A stretch of DNA of 64,000 nucleotides, taken from UBA1351 sp963677625. Its GTDB lineage: Bacteria > Bacillota > Clostridia > Lachnospirales > Vallitaleaceae. A program made the position numbers and the translations under genes. The notes below the pieces were generated by a model, which was not told the DNA's origin, did no database searches, and saw only the letters and a list, made by a program, of their open reading frames with translations. The stretch spans positions 620,001 through 684,000 of the forward strand of contig CAXXSW010000007.1 in assembly GCA_963677625.2 (NCBI GenBank), in the 5' to 3' direction. Positions within the stretch are counted from its first letter, which is position 1. The number at the start of each line of letters is the position of its first letter. Of the stretch, positions 8,646-18,266 are shown one piece after another.

Positions 8646-10440
8646 CGGCATCCTCCTTAACAAAAACTTTAGGCAAAGTCATGGTAACTTTAGTTCCTTC
8701 AAAAACTTCACTTTCTATGGAAACACCAAATTCGTTACCATAATAGAGCTTGATTCTTTGGTCTACATTATAGACGCCAATTCCCCCTTTAGAGGTTGAC
8801 CCATTGGTATTTTGGTTCAGGACTTTTCTTAGGATGTTCTCATCCATACCTGTCCCATCGTCCTCTACTATAATCTGGAGGTTTTCACCTAAGTCCATTA
8901 CCCGAATCCAAATATTACCTGGGCTTGCCGATTTTTTTATTCCATGATATATAGCATTTTCAACAATTGGCTGAATAATGATTTTAACCATTCTACAGGT
9001 CAAAAGGCTTGAATCTGCTTCAATAGAATAATTTAATTTTTCTCCATATCGCAACTTTTGTATCTTAAGATAGCTTTCAATGTGTTCTAGTTCCTGTGAC
9101 AAGGTTACAAACTCTGACCCCCTATTAATACTGATTCGGAAAAGCTTCGCCAGGGAATCCGTCATTTCAACAACCTCTTTGTTCATCTGAGCCTCTGCCA
9201 TCCATACAATGGAATCCAGTGTATTATACAAAAAGTGAGGATTGATCTGGGCCTGAAGGGACTTCAATTCGTATTTTCTCTTGGCTTTTTCTGTTTGTTT
9301 ATTAGTCTCAACTAAGTTTTTAATCCTCTTAGTCATATCGTTAAAAGAATCAGCAAGCTCACCGAATTCATTCTCTTCATGAATCATAACTTCAGCATCT
9401 AGGTCACCATTTTTAAATCGGTGCATACCATCACTAAGGTCCTTAATCGGATGAAGAAAGCTACGTGATATGATGATGGAAATAAGTATTGCAAGAACTA
9501 GGGACAAGCCTATTAGTACTGTATAGATTTGCCTGGTTACCTGGTCATAAGGATTTAATTCGTCCTCATAAACCGCACCAACTACCTTCCAACCTGAATA
9601 ATCCGAAGAAGATATAATGTATTTTTTCACCCGTTTATCTTCCTTTGAAGCCACTTGTCCATCTTTAGCATCAACAATAAGCTTGATTGCCTCATCACGT
9701 ATACCACTATAAATCAATTCATGCTTTGGATGATAGATAATACTTCCAGCTTCATCAATAATGAACATATACCCCTTTTCACCAAGACTGACATTATTTA
9801 GCATATCATCAATAAGCTTGAAATTCAGGTCAATGACAGCCATACCTAAAAACTCACCTGTTGTCTGGTCATTGATGCTCATACCACAGGACACTACCCA
9901 CTTATACCGATCAACAATCAGATTCTGTATATGTGCATTGGAGATAAACATGTTGTCCACATCTCCAACCATCCCATCTTTCATACCAAGCTCCTTTAAA
10001 AGAATAGGACTTATAGACTTATCCTTAGTAAGAAGAGAAGCTTTAAGCTCATAACCTCCATTATTAACAACAATCTTTCCATCTTTTCGAACTAGAAAGA
10101 CATTAACCGCATCAACTCTTGATACAAGAAAATCGCTCAGTATATTTCCGATGTAATCCGTCGACACGCCTTCATCTTCACCAATAAAAAACTGGTAGAT
10201 TTCCTCATTTGATTTAATGGTATTCAATGAATTCTCAATATTTTCAAGATAATATTCTATATCGTAATTAATCTGATTTACTAGCTGAAAGACGTACTCA
10301 TTAGTATTTTCATCCACTGTCCGCATCGTTATTAAATATGACACAATTCCGATGATACTGACAATCATGACAATAGCAATGGAATAGGATAGGGCAATAA
10401 GGGTCTGTATACTTAGTTTCTGAAAACTTCTAATCTTCAT
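8632..10440 (-). CDS. sensor histidine kinase, YesM family (Cache-HAMP-HisKA_7)
   Basis: This 602-residue kinase has a membrane helix at 15-37, an extracellular double-Cache-like region to about 300, a second helix at 305-325, HAMP, then the LytS/YesM-type phosphoacceptor region LQAQINPHFLYNTLDS. It ends in an HATPase with VENAIYHGIKK and DDGTGMDE. It autophosphorylates and passes phosphate to the response regulator encoded 3 bases upstream. Its end overlaps the sugar-binding protein gene, and the three genes form one transcription unit. The combination of its own Cache domain with a dedicated binding protein suggests it reads two signals or docks the binding protein on the Cache region. Confidence 0.92.
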   Translation of the reverse strand: MKIRSFQKLSIQTLIALSYSIAIVMIVSIIGIVSYLITMRTVDENTNEYVFQLVNQINYDIEYYLENIENSLNTIKSNEEIYQFFIGEDEGVSTDYIGNILSDFLVSRVDAVNVFLVRKDGKIVVNNGGYELKASLLTKDKSISPILLKELGMKDGMVGDVDNMFISNAHIQNLIVDRYKWVVSCGMSINDQTTGEFLGMAVIDLNFKLIDDMLNNVSLGEKGYMFIIDEAGSIIYHPKHELIYSGIRDEAIKLIVDAKDGQVASKEDKRVKKYIISSSDYSGWKVVGAVYEDELNPYDQVTRQIYTVLIGLSLVLAILISIIISRSFLHPIKDLSDGMHRFKNGDLDAEVMIHEENEFGELADSFNDMTKRIKNLVETNKQTEKAKRKYELKSLQAQINPHFLYNTLDSIVWMAEAQMNKEVVEMTDSLAKLFRISINRGSEFVTLSQELEHIESYLKIQKLRYGEKLNYSIEADSSLLTCRMVKIIIQPIVENAIYHGIKKSASPGNIWIRVMDLGENLQIIVEDDGTGMDENILRKVLNQNTNGSTSKGGIGVYNVDQRIKLYYGNEFGVSIESEVFEGTKVTMTLPKVFVKEDADEKK

Positions 10441-10443
10441 GAC

Positions 10444-12054
10444 CTATCCTTTCTTACGCCATTCCGATGGTGTCAACTTCACATTTTTTTTAAAATTATA
10501 GGAAAAATAATTAGGATCTTCATAGCCGATTGCAATTGAAATTTCGTACATTTTTTGATTGGTATTGGTTAGAAGATATTTAGCCTGGTCCATTCGAATT
10601 TTTGTTAAGTAGTCCACAAAAGTCTCACCTGTTGATTTTTTGAAAAGTCTGCTAAAATGTCCGGGACTTAAATAGAGTTTTTTACAAAGGTTTTCCAGAC
10701 TAAGGTATGGGTCTGAATAGTTAGCTTTAATATAATCTATAGCAGCGTTAACATGGCCCTGTTCTTCATTCTTTCGTATATCACGTATACGGCTTGACAA
10801 CATTTCACACAGGTCTATGTAATAAGCCTTAACTTCACTAAAATCATTCAATTCAAAAACCTTACTGAATATGGAATAATCCAATTCTTTATCCCCTTCA
10901 TCCACATGACGAATATCATTATAAGCCTTATATATCGTCATGGTCATTCGAAGGAGCATAGTCCTAAAATCTTCGATATCAATTTTTTCATAGTGAATCA
11001 GGGAGAAAATATAGGAAATAATCTTCCTCAGATTATCAACATCTCCAACCTTGATAAAATTTTCTAACTTAATAAGCTCTTTTTCCACCTTGTGAAAGGC
11101 AAAAGACGACTTGTTCTCAACACTGGACTTAAGAATAACTTTTTCATTTCCTTCTAAGACCTGATATTCAAGGGCTGTAACTGCATCCTGATAACCATAA
11201 GATAGGTCCTCTAGATTTTCATAATTATCGCTAAGACCTATGGTAGCATCCATACCGAAGAATTTTTTGATTTGATCTGATATATCGCTTAAACTTACAA
11301 CTAACCTATTGACAAAGTCTACTTCCTTCTTGTCTTGGTTCTTGAAAATCATGCAAATCTGATCTCCCGGACCGAAGAAGACGACATCCTGTCCAATCTT
11401 ACCCAAGAGCTCCTCTGTCAAATTGAAAATTGCAAAATCAAGAAGAGGTCTATCTGGTCCCCAAAACTCTTTTTCTGCCTCCTTGCTATCTTCAATTTCC
11501 ATAACCCCAACACGATAAGTGTGTGCTAAAAGATTAATACCAAGTTCATCCGTTTTTACATTGAAGTTAGTTTGGCTATAGCCAAGTATCAAATTCATCA
11601 AATATTTATTCTGAAGAAACTTTTTACTCTTTTCATATTGATGACGCAAAAAATCCAGGTTTCTCTGGTCATGAAACCTTTGATCCATATCCTCCCTAAC
11701 TTTTGTCAGGGTCTGGGTAAAACTGTCTTTAGTAATCGGTTTTAAAAGATAATTGGACACATTAAGTTCAATTGCTTCCTGGGCATATTCAAATTCATTG
11801 TAACCAGTAAGGATCATAATGGTCAGTGAAGGGTGAATCTTCCTAATATTCCTGGTCAATTCTAACCCATCCATAAAGGGCATAGAAATATCTGTAATGA
11901 CCAAATCTACCATCCTATCCTCCAAATAAGCTAGAGCAACTTGACCATTATCCGCCTCATAAACCAATTCAAACCCCAACTGCTCCCAATTAATGATTCG
12001 AGAAATAATATTACGAATTGGAATTTCGTCTTCCACAATCATGACTTTGTACAT
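10444..12054 (-). CDS. response regulator, YesN family (REC-AraC)
   Basis: This 536-residue regulator has an N-terminal receiver (acceptor Asp in LVITDISMPFMDG, residue about 55, and Lys in YLLKPIT) and a long middle segment of about 300 residues typical of the longer YesN proteins. A C-terminal AraC pair of helix-turn-helices (LCKKLYLSPGHFSRLFKKSTGETF and EISIAIGYEDPNYFSYNFKK) follows. It heads the regulator-kinase-binding protein operon. AGGAGAATATA precedes the ATG. Target genes are not adjacent; it probably controls sugar uptake genes elsewhere, or the downstream GGDEF pair. Confidence 0.92.
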   Translation of the reverse strand: MYKVMIVEDEIPIRNIISRIINWEQLGFELVYEADNGQVALAYLEDRMVDLVITDISMPFMDGLELTRNIRKIHPSLTIMILTGYNEFEYAQEAIELNVSNYLLKPITKDSFTQTLTKVREDMDQRFHDQRNLDFLRHQYEKSKKFLQNKYLMNLILGYSQTNFNVKTDELGINLLAHTYRVGVMEIEDSKEAEKEFWGPDRPLLDFAIFNLTEELLGKIGQDVVFFGPGDQICMIFKNQDKKEVDFVNRLVVSLSDISDQIKKFFGMDATIGLSDNYENLEDLSYGYQDAVTALEYQVLEGNEKVILKSSVENKSSFAFHKVEKELIKLENFIKVGDVDNLRKIISYIFSLIHYEKIDIEDFRTMLLRMTMTIYKAYNDIRHVDEGDKELDYSIFSKVFELNDFSEVKAYYIDLCEMLSSRIRDIRKNEEQGHVNAAIDYIKANYSDPYLSLENLCKKLYLSPGHFSRLFKKSTGETFVDYLTKIRMDQAKYLLTNTNQKMYEISIAIGYEDPNYFSYNFKKNVKLTPSEWRKKG

Positions 12055-12137
12055 TATATTCTCCTATTCCAAAACTCCATATTCACAAGAATCTCCGACT
12101 TAAATTCTAATAAATAATCAACCTCTACATTATCATT

Positions 12138-12166
12138 ATTTTACCACATAACGACAGGGTATTCGA
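12138..12166 (-). promoter_or_regulatory. candidate promoter of the three-component sensor operon
   Basis: On the minus strand TCGAAT (12161-12166) and TAAAAT (12138-12143) are 17 bases apart, with TG just upstream of the -10 box. A similar GTGGTAAAATAAT string sits at about 7608-7622 before the diguanylate cyclase gene, which may be a second promoter. Both are moderate matches. Confidence 0.4.
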
Positions 12167-12261
12167 CCACAATTAAACTTGAATAGAAAAGGTATAAGCC
12201 TAAGTTCATATAACCGGCTCTATATTAACATATATAATAAAAACATACTTAAACACTTTAA

Positions 12262-12311
12262 AAAGATGTCATATGCAAAACATATATTTATGTTAAGCTA
12301 ACGACATCTTT
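12262..12311 (-). terminator. terminator of the MFS gene
   Basis: Arms AAAGATGTC (12262-12270) and GACATCTTT (12303-12311) enclose a long AT-rich loop that has its own small hairpin. A T-run follows on the minus strand. It lies 37 bases after the MFS stop codon. Confidence 0.65.
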
Positions 12312-12347
12312 CTTTAAAGCATATTTAACTTTTCTTAAATCTTTAGT

Positions 12348-13601
12348 CTAATTGACTTTATTATAGAGTTTTGGAAATAGCTCTTGATCTACAAAATAAT
12401 TCTTAACTACAACACTAATAGTAATAAGTCCAAGAACAGCTATAATGACAAACATGATATTATACCCCAGTGCGTCAATAACAAAACCAGCAACAACTCT
12501 ACCACCAAGGCCTCCAATACCATGCCCTATTCCCATGTAGGAAGAAACCCTACCACGATGAGAGGCAGGAATCCGACGGCTGACAAAAGGAGAGGCTCCT
12601 ATCGTATTGATGATTTCACCTAAGGTGAAAACAAAAATCATAATAAAGAAAACATATCGGGCTGGTTCATTAATTATAATCAGAAAACTTAATGAAAAGA
12701 GTCCCACTCCAATCATAACCTTAGGTAGTTCCTTCAAATTTTCCAGAACTTTTGTTAATATAGGTGTAAACACAATAACAATGAAGGCATTAAAGGACAT
12801 AAGTACACCGTAGAGAAATGCTCCATCTGCTCCGAATATATTCTCCAAGTAGAGAGTCAACGAAAATCCCCATTGTTCATATATAAAGGCACTTATACCA
12901 AAAATAAATATCATAACAAGAACAGATTTTCTCTTTTTAAGGATTTCTAATGTACTCATGGTATCAATTTCACTTGTTTCGTACTCGTTTTTCTCTTCTT
13001 CTTCCATATCTTCAGGCTTCACTGATTTTACAAAAATCACAATAAGTAAAGTAGAAGTGATTGTAGTTAATCCATCTAAGAAAAAGGCCAAATTCAAGTA
13101 ATTCTCAAATAGGAATCCACCGATAGATGCTCCAAAAACCAATCCGAGATTCATACCCAGATAATTCAAGGAATATACTTTTTCTCTTTCATTAGGTTTA
13201 CTAGCTTCCATAAACAAGGCATCAAATGCAGGCCATTCCATTGTGGCGAAGGTTCCTGCCACTGCAAAAAGGACTAACATTAAGTAACCCGGTTCTAAAA
13301 ATGCACAAGAAACAAATAGTACAACACTAATGGTATCAAAAATGATAATAATCAACTTTTTATTAAATCGGTCAGCAAGTTTACCACCCATATAAGTGGC
13401 AGGAATCATGACAATACCTACAATGGCTGTAACTAAACCAATAGTAGCCGGTGTCATCTCCATCTTATTGCTCATAATAAAACTAATCATTGGCCAAATA
13501 AAGGCTCCCATATTAGTAACAATTCTAGCAAAAAAAATAATATATATTGAGCGTGATAATCCCCTATATTGGTCAAACACACCAAGCATATTTTTGAACA
13601 T
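12348..13601 (-). CDS. MFS transporter, probable multidrug efflux type
   Basis: A 417-residue major facilitator protein with about 12 membrane helices. The loop-2/3 motif appears as GGKLADRFNKKLI near residue 75, and an acidic cytoplasmic loop (EDMEEEEKNEYETSEIDT) divides the halves. The helix-4/5 region resembles drug:proton antiporters of the TetA/MdtG group. AGAGGTATCAAT precedes the ATG. It stands alone between its own terminator and the pirin gene. Substrate unknown; efflux is inferred from family resemblance. Confidence 0.8.
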   Translation of the reverse strand: MFKNMLGVFDQYRGLSRSIYIIFFARIVTNMGAFIWPMISFIMSNKMEMTPATIGLVTAIVGIVMIPATYMGGKLADRFNKKLIIIIFDTISVVLFVSCAFLEPGYLMLVLFAVAGTFATMEWPAFDALFMEASKPNEREKVYSLNYLGMNLGLVFGASIGGFLFENYLNLAFFLDGLTTITSTLLIVIFVKSVKPEDMEEEEKNEYETSEIDTMSTLEILKKRKSVLVMIFIFGISAFIYEQWGFSLTLYLENIFGADGAFLYGVLMSFNAFIVIVFTPILTKVLENLKELPKVMIGVGLFSLSFLIIINEPARYVFFIMIFVFTLGEIINTIGASPFVSRRIPASHRGRVSSYMGIGHGIGGLGGRVVAGFVIDALGYNIMFVIIAVLGLITISVVVKNYFVDQELFPKLYNKVN

Positions 13602-13720
13602 ATTGATACCTCTTCACATCTTATTAGATACCTATATATTCTATCATAATTCATCTTCCATAACTATGGGTGTTAGCTTTACTAATGAAACTTTAATATA
13701 TACCCACTAACTAGACCAAT

Positions 13721-14728
13721 CTATCTTATCTCTTCCCTACCATCAGCATATTTGGCAAATCTGCCTTTTTCCTTACCATGCACCGGGTCTGAACGATCCC
13801 AAGGCCAACCTCCAAATCGACTGTTTTGGAAATCATCATATGCTTCTTGTATTTCCTCTCTGCTATTCATGACAAAAGGACCGTATTGAACCACAGGTTC
13901 CTTGATTGGCTCTGCCTGTAGAACTAGAAAAGACACTTTAGAAAGTCCACTCTTAAAGACTAGGGCATTCTGACTTAAATAAGCCTGGTGGTTAGGAGGC
14001 AATGATTCACCATCAATTTCCAGACCATCGCCATTATACAAATAAATAGCACGTTCTTGAGTCACCGATTTAGCCGGAATCTCTATTTGGTCTCCAGCGT
14101 CCAATTCAACCAAAAAAATATCTACATGATTGCTTTCATCAGCAGCCCATGATTCAGGTGCAGGTTCAACCGCTTTTTGGTTATTATAGCTGCCTGCTAT
14201 CAGTCGCAATGAGGAATGACTATCTTCATTGGTACTCAAGTTAATAATCGGTATATTTTCATGCCAAAGCATTTTAAAATGTGGTTTCACAAACTTATTC
14301 TTCTTAGGTAGATTCAGCCATATCTGAAAAAGATGCAGGGGATTATCCCTATCTTGATTGAGGAGTGGAAACATTTCTGCATGCTGCATACCGCTACCTG
14401 CAGTCATCCACTGAACATCCCCTTGGCCATATCTTCCTACTTGTCCCGCTGAGTCTGAATGATCAACAAAGCCTTCTAAGACAATTGTCACTGTCTCAAA
14501 GCCCCTATGAGGGTGTTCTGGAAATCCTGGTACCGTATAACCATGATACATCTTCCAATCATTACTTAGGTCAAAATCCTGACCTAGATTTCTTCTAGAT
14601 AGGGGCATATCTGGACCGAGATTACTTTTTCCCTTGGGATAGTAATCATGATGGTGTGCACAAAATAAAAAAGGGTCTCTGGTTTTCCACTGAAACCCCA
14701 GTGGTGATTTAGACATAATTGATGGCAT
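13721..14728 (-). CDS. pirin family protein
   Basis: A 335-residue bicupin. The N-terminal cupin has the pirin metal site: HPHRGFETVTIVLEG (two His) and, later, SGMQHAEMF (His and Glu), which bind iron in characterised pirins. The C-terminal cupin is present (EPVVQYGPFVMNSREEIQEAYDDFQ). It is longer than most pirins, which run about 230-300 residues. Bacterial pirins are reported as quercetinase-like dioxygenases or redox-sensing cofactors; which applies here cannot be told. AGGAGGTCACT precedes the ATG. It lies 94 bases downstream of the PocR/AraC gene and may share its transcript or use a TATAAT at 14767-14772. Confidence 0.88.
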   Translation of the reverse strand: MPSIMSKSPLGFQWKTRDPFLFCAHHHDYYPKGKSNLGPDMPLSRRNLGQDFDLSNDWKMYHGYTVPGFPEHPHRGFETVTIVLEGFVDHSDSAGQVGRYGQGDVQWMTAGSGMQHAEMFPLLNQDRDNPLHLFQIWLNLPKKNKFVKPHFKMLWHENIPIINLSTNEDSHSSLRLIAGSYNNQKAVEPAPESWAADESNHVDIFLVELDAGDQIEIPAKSVTQERAIYLYNGDGLEIDGESLPPNHQAYLSQNALVFKSGLSKVSFLVLQAEPIKEPVVQYGPFVMNSREEIQEAYDDFQNSRFGGWPWDRSDPVHGKEKGRFAKYADGREEIR

Positions 14729-14822
14729 AGTGACCTCCTGCTTCTTAATGCTAAATGACTCTTACTATTATAGGATATCACATACCCATCCACCTATAAA
14801 GTCTTAGTACTTATATTAAATC

Positions 14823-15776
14823 TTAGCCCGTATTTCTAATATTCCAGTTCAACTCTTGTCTTTTTCGGTTAGCCCTATAGCTCATTGGCGTTTCTTTGGT
14901 ATACTTTTTAAATATTTTTATGAAATATCCCGGCTCACTAAATCCAAGCATATCGCTAATTTCCATCACTAGCATATCGGTTTTTTGTAAAATTTCTTTA
15001 GCGCATGATATCTTTAGTCTGGTTACAAAGGTCGAATATGATTCCCCCATCTCTTTCGAAAATAAACGACTCAGGTATGGTGGACTAACATGGCAATGAT
15101 GGGCAACTTCTGTCAAGGAAAGTGCATGATTTTTAGTAGAATAAATATATTCAACTGCCTCAGCAACAATTCGATTGGATACATTTGATACATCCACTTT
15201 CTTTTCGTCTATACAAAGCTTCTTTTCATCTATATTCACTTTCTCTTTTTTCAGAAAAACTTTCGATAAGGAATCACAAAGATGATATACCATAGTAACC
15301 ATATGTTCCAATTGTTCTCCCGTAAACCTTGGTATCTGGTCATAATATTCTTGTAATTCTTTCTTTATAATAATATGTTGAGCATCATTAATAGAAAAAA
15401 TTTGTTCAGGATTTAACTTGTAATCCCCCTGTTCCAGATGTACTTGACCAGCCATTACCGCACCTAAATAATTTCCCTCAACAATAATTGGGATGGCTAT
15501 ATCAATAATTGAAAAATGACAACGGTAAATAAAAGGTTTTTGAGCAATAACCCCTTCCAGACTTCCACGCGCATCACATTTCTGACAATATCCACCTAGC
15601 TTCTCATCATCACGAACTCGTTTACAAAACTCTGAACAACCACTGTGGGAAGTCACCGGAATTCCTCGATAATCTACCGTCACAATTGCCATTCCTGTAG
15701 CTTCAGAAATTGATTCTTGTAGCATCTCCCATGATTGGATATCAATCATATGGCTAAGCTTATTTCTTTCACCCAC
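14823..15776 (-). CDS. PocR-AraC family transcriptional regulator
   Basis: The N-terminal PocR sensory domain (about residues 10-165) carries cysteines in SGCSEFCKRV and YCQKCDARG, as in regulators of propanediol and glycerol use. A C-terminal AraC double helix-turn-helix follows (VAHHCHVSPPYLSRLFSKEMGESY and ISDMLGFSEPGYFIKIFKKYTKETP). The frame opens further upstream with a TTG at 15809 that has no ribosome binding site; AGGGGG followed at 7 bases by GTG at 15776 is the better start. It follows marR by 19 bases, forming a two-regulator operon next to gldA-dhaKL. It likely senses glycerol or dihydroxyacetone. Confidence 0.88.
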   Translation of the reverse strand: MGERNKLSHMIDIQSWEMLQESISEATGMAIVTVDYRGIPVTSHSGCSEFCKRVRDDEKLGGYCQKCDARGSLEGVIAQKPFIYRCHFSIIDIAIPIIVEGNYLGAVMAGQVHLEQGDYKLNPEQIFSINDAQHIIIKKELQEYYDQIPRFTGEQLEHMVTMVYHLCDSLSKVFLKKEKVNIDEKKLCIDEKKVDVSNVSNRIVAEAVEYIYSTKNHALSLTEVAHHCHVSPPYLSRLFSKEMGESYSTFVTRLKISCAKEILQKTDMLVMEISDMLGFSEPGYFIKIFKKYTKETPMSYRANRKRQELNWNIRNTG

Positions 15777-15795
15777 AGCTACACCCCCTAATAAA

Positions 15796-16299
15796 TCATG
15801 ACTTGTCAACAGGAACTAACATCACTGGCTCTTTACCACTCCAGTCAATTTTGGAACTTAAAGAACGAAGCATTCTTGTAAATACTTTCAAGTCCTTGTC
15901 TGATACTTCTTCTCCTATTTGAAACATTTCGCTAAAGAGAAGAGAGGCATACTGTTCTGAATATTTCTGATACTCACTCTTCCCTAATGGCGTAACACGA
16001 ATAATAATATCTTTCTTATTTCCTTTAATATGATATTTTTGTAATATTCCTTTTCCAACCAGCTTATTTGCTAATTTTGTAAATGAACTTGCCGTAATGC
16101 CCAAGCGCTTTGCAACCTCAGACATTTTTTGGTTATGTTCTTCATTTTCAAGGAGGTATTCAACTATCTGAATCTGTGAAAAAGATATATTTACCTTGTC
16201 TCCCATAAATTCCTTATTATGTACACTCATATAACTATTAGCAAAACAAATAAGTGCCTCAACCAACTCTCTATATTCTCCTAACCATTGTAGTTTCAT
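15796..16299 (-). CDS. MarR family transcriptional regulator
   Basis: A winged-helix regulator with the MarR core: SFSQIQIVEYLLENEEHNQKMSEVAKRLGITASSFTKLANKLVGKGILQKY, followed by the wing NKKDIIIRVTPLGKSEYQKYSEQY. The start is set at the ATG 16299 (MKLQWLGEYRE), with AAAGGAA 8 bases upstream, six codons inside the longest frame. It is first in an operon with the PocR/AraC regulator. A near-perfect palindrome at its own transcription start suggests autorepression. Its position next to the glycerol genes suggests a shared regulon. Confidence 0.88.
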   Translation of the reverse strand: MKLQWLGEYRELVEALICFANSYMSVHNKEFMGDKVNISFSQIQIVEYLLENEEHNQKMSEVAKRLGITASSFTKLANKLVGKGILQKYHIKGNKKDIIIRVTPLGKSEYQKYSEQYASLLFSEMFQIGEEVSDKDLKVFTRMLRSLSSKIDWSGKEPVMLVPVDKS

Positions 16300-16330
16300 A
16301 TTCCATTTCCTTTCCATTAGAAATAATATT

Positions 16331-16345
16331 GTTTCAATTGGAAAC
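16331..16345. promoter_or_regulatory. MarR operator palindrome
   Basis: GTTTC-AATTG-GAAAC forms the core; symmetry extends almost fully over 16322-16354 (AATAATATT arms, one mismatch each side). It covers the expected transcription start of marR, the usual position for MarR autorepression. Confidence 0.75.
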
Positions 16346-16355
16346 TATATTATTT

Positions 16356-16384
16356 ATTATATGCCTTACCCTATAAGGATGCAA
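16356..16384 (-). promoter_or_regulatory. sigma-A promoter of marR-pocR/araC
   Basis: TTGCAT (16379-16384) and TATAAT (16356-16361) on the minus strand are separated by 17 bases. The -35 box lies only 7 bases beyond the dhaKL terminator T-run, so the two transcription units are packed back to back. Confidence 0.8.
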
Positions 16385-16390
16385 TAAAAA

Positions 16391-16427
16391 AATCTAACCA
16401 AATTTCTACTTGAAATTTGGTTAGATT
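16391..16427 (-). terminator. terminator of gldA-dhaKL
   Basis: A 16-bp perfect stem (16391-16406 with 16412-16427; arm AATCTAACCAAATTTC) with a 5-base loop is followed on the minus strand by seven T. It lies 59 bases after the dhaKL stop codon. Confidence 0.92.
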
Positions 16428-16485
16428 GAATAGATAATGACTGTGCTATTAGAAGTCACATAAGGGCAATTTTAAAATGAAAAGT

Positions 16486-18249
16486 TTACTGAAATGTTAA
16501 ATGCTCCACTACATCTGTAAATATAACTCCTAGTCCATATGCTCCTGCATCTGGATGACCGATACTACGTTCTCCTACTGTTCCAGCACGTCCCATATGG
16601 GCAACTATTTTTTCGGTTTCCTTTGCTCCCCTGACTGCTTCCAGAGCTGATTTTGTAAATGCAGTTTCTAAATCTGACATAGTCTGACCACATTTACTCC
16701 AATAATCTGCTGCGGGAACTAGTGCATCAATCAAAGTTTTATCCCCTACAACAGCACCTCGTCCAAAAGAACGCTGACCAGTTACCTGAATTCCTTTAAC
16801 TGCCGCCTGCATCATTCCTGCAAATTCAGTGACATCTATCTCAGTTCGACCTCCTATATATTTGCCTGCTGCTCTAAATGCAGACCCCCAAATTGGTCCT
16901 GATGCCCCACCACAATATTCCATAATGACTAAAGAACATGCATTTAAAAATGCACCGATATCTTGCGACTGCTCAGCTTTTATGCTTTTCCATTCCTGCT
17001 TAAGCTTACGAAAACCTTTAGCAATACTCATGCCAAAGTCTCCATCTCCTGCAAATGAATCCAATTCACAAAAAGGAATTTCATTTTTAATTATGCAAGC
17101 ACTCATACAATCAACCATATAGATCATATTTTCCAAGGATATCTTTTCCTCTTTAATTGTCCCATGTTGAGGATTCTCCTCTATTTCATAAGTATAATCC
17201 TCTTCTTCACTTTGAGAAGATTCATCCATAAAATCAATACCTGGATTTTCTACCCTATTGATACTTTTTAAGACACTCGTGTTGCATGGTGCTAGTAGTA
17301 GTCTTTTTAGTTCTTCATCAAGTTTCATTAAAGAAAGGGAAGCACCTGCCATATCTATACTTGTCATATAGTTACCAACCAGAACATATGGTGTCTTAAT
17401 GCCTATTGCTTTTAACTGAACTTGAACAGAATTATTCAATAGATACAATTCCTGCAAGGGTGTACTGCCAAATCCATTCACTAGTAATGCAGCTTCTTCA
17501 TTTTCATGCAAACACAATTCTTTTACTAGGTCTCCCACAATACGCTCAGCCAAGGCATCTGCTGTCACAATTTTTTCCCGTTTAATCCCAGGCTCTCCAT
17601 GAATACCTACACCAAATTCCATTTCATCATCATGAAGTTGAAAAGTTGGTGTTCCTTTTGCAGGCACTGTACATGAACTAAATGCAAAACCAAGACTTGC
17701 TACATTAGCTATAGCCTTTTCTGCTATAGATTTTACTTGACCAAGACTTAATCCTTCTTCTGCTGCAGCTCCTGCCACCTTATGAACAAACACAGTACCT
17801 GCAACACCACGACGTCCAACTGTATACAGACTATCTTTAACCGCTATGTCATCATCGACTTTTACATAGTCTACATCAATACCATCTTCTTTAGCCAGAA
17901 ATGCCGCATTCTTAAAGTTCATCATATCACCGCTATAATTTTTGATTATAAGCAATGTCCCTTTTTTGGAAGCTGTCTCTTTTATCGCCTTGTAAACCTG
18001 TATCTGTGATGGCGAAGCAAAAACATCTCCACAAACCGCTGCATCCAACATTCCTCGACCAACAAATCCAACATGTGCAGGTTCATGACCACTTCCACCC
18101 CCACTAATGAGGCTTACCTTGTCAATATTTCTATCTCTTCTAGTCATCATCTTATATTTTGGAAAAAGCTCCAATTCAGGATGTGCATATGCAATACCTT
18201 TACACATTTCAATTACAAGATCTTGGGGGTTATTTATAATTTTTTTCAT
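16486..18249 (-). CDS. dhaK: fused dihydroxyacetone kinase DhaK-DhaL (ATP-dependent)
   Basis: This 587-residue kinase phosphorylates dihydroxyacetone to DHAP in the cytoplasm using ATP. The DhaK half (to about residue 340) has the substrate loop SGGGSGHEPAHVGFVGRGM and the covalent substrate His in FGVGIHGEPG. After an acidic linker (ESSQSEEEDYTYE), the DhaL half has the ATP/Mg site SFAGDGDFGMSIAKGF and GGASGPIWGSAF. Fusion in one chain marks the ATP-dependent type (Citrobacter/eukaryote-like) rather than the PTS-dependent DhaKLM; no DhaM gene is present. The gene follows gldA by 17 bases, GGAGAAAA precedes the ATG, and it ends at a strong terminator. Confidence 0.93.
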   Translation of the reverse strand: MKKIINNPQDLVIEMCKGIAYAHPELELFPKYKMMTRRDRNIDKVSLISGGGSGHEPAHVGFVGRGMLDAAVCGDVFASPSQIQVYKAIKETASKKGTLLIIKNYSGDMMNFKNAAFLAKEDGIDVDYVKVDDDIAVKDSLYTVGRRGVAGTVFVHKVAGAAAEEGLSLGQVKSIAEKAIANVASLGFAFSSCTVPAKGTPTFQLHDDEMEFGVGIHGEPGIKREKIVTADALAERIVGDLVKELCLHENEEAALLVNGFGSTPLQELYLLNNSVQVQLKAIGIKTPYVLVGNYMTSIDMAGASLSLMKLDEELKRLLLAPCNTSVLKSINRVENPGIDFMDESSQSEEEDYTYEIEENPQHGTIKEEKISLENMIYMVDCMSACIIKNEIPFCELDSFAGDGDFGMSIAKGFRKLKQEWKSIKAEQSQDIGAFLNACSLVIMEYCGGASGPIWGSAFRAAGKYIGGRTEIDVTEFAGMMQAAVKGIQVTGQRSFGRGAVVGDKTLIDALVPAADYWSKCGQTMSDLETAFTKSALEAVRGAKETEKIVAHMGRAGTVGERSIGHPDAGAYGLGVIFTDVVEHLTFQ

Positions 18250-18266
18250 TTTTTCTCCAATCCAAT

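Noticed and set aside
15777..15809. TTG start for the PocR/AraC gene
   Set aside because: It overlaps the marR coding end and has no ribosome binding site, while the GTG at 15776 has AGGGGG at 7 bases.
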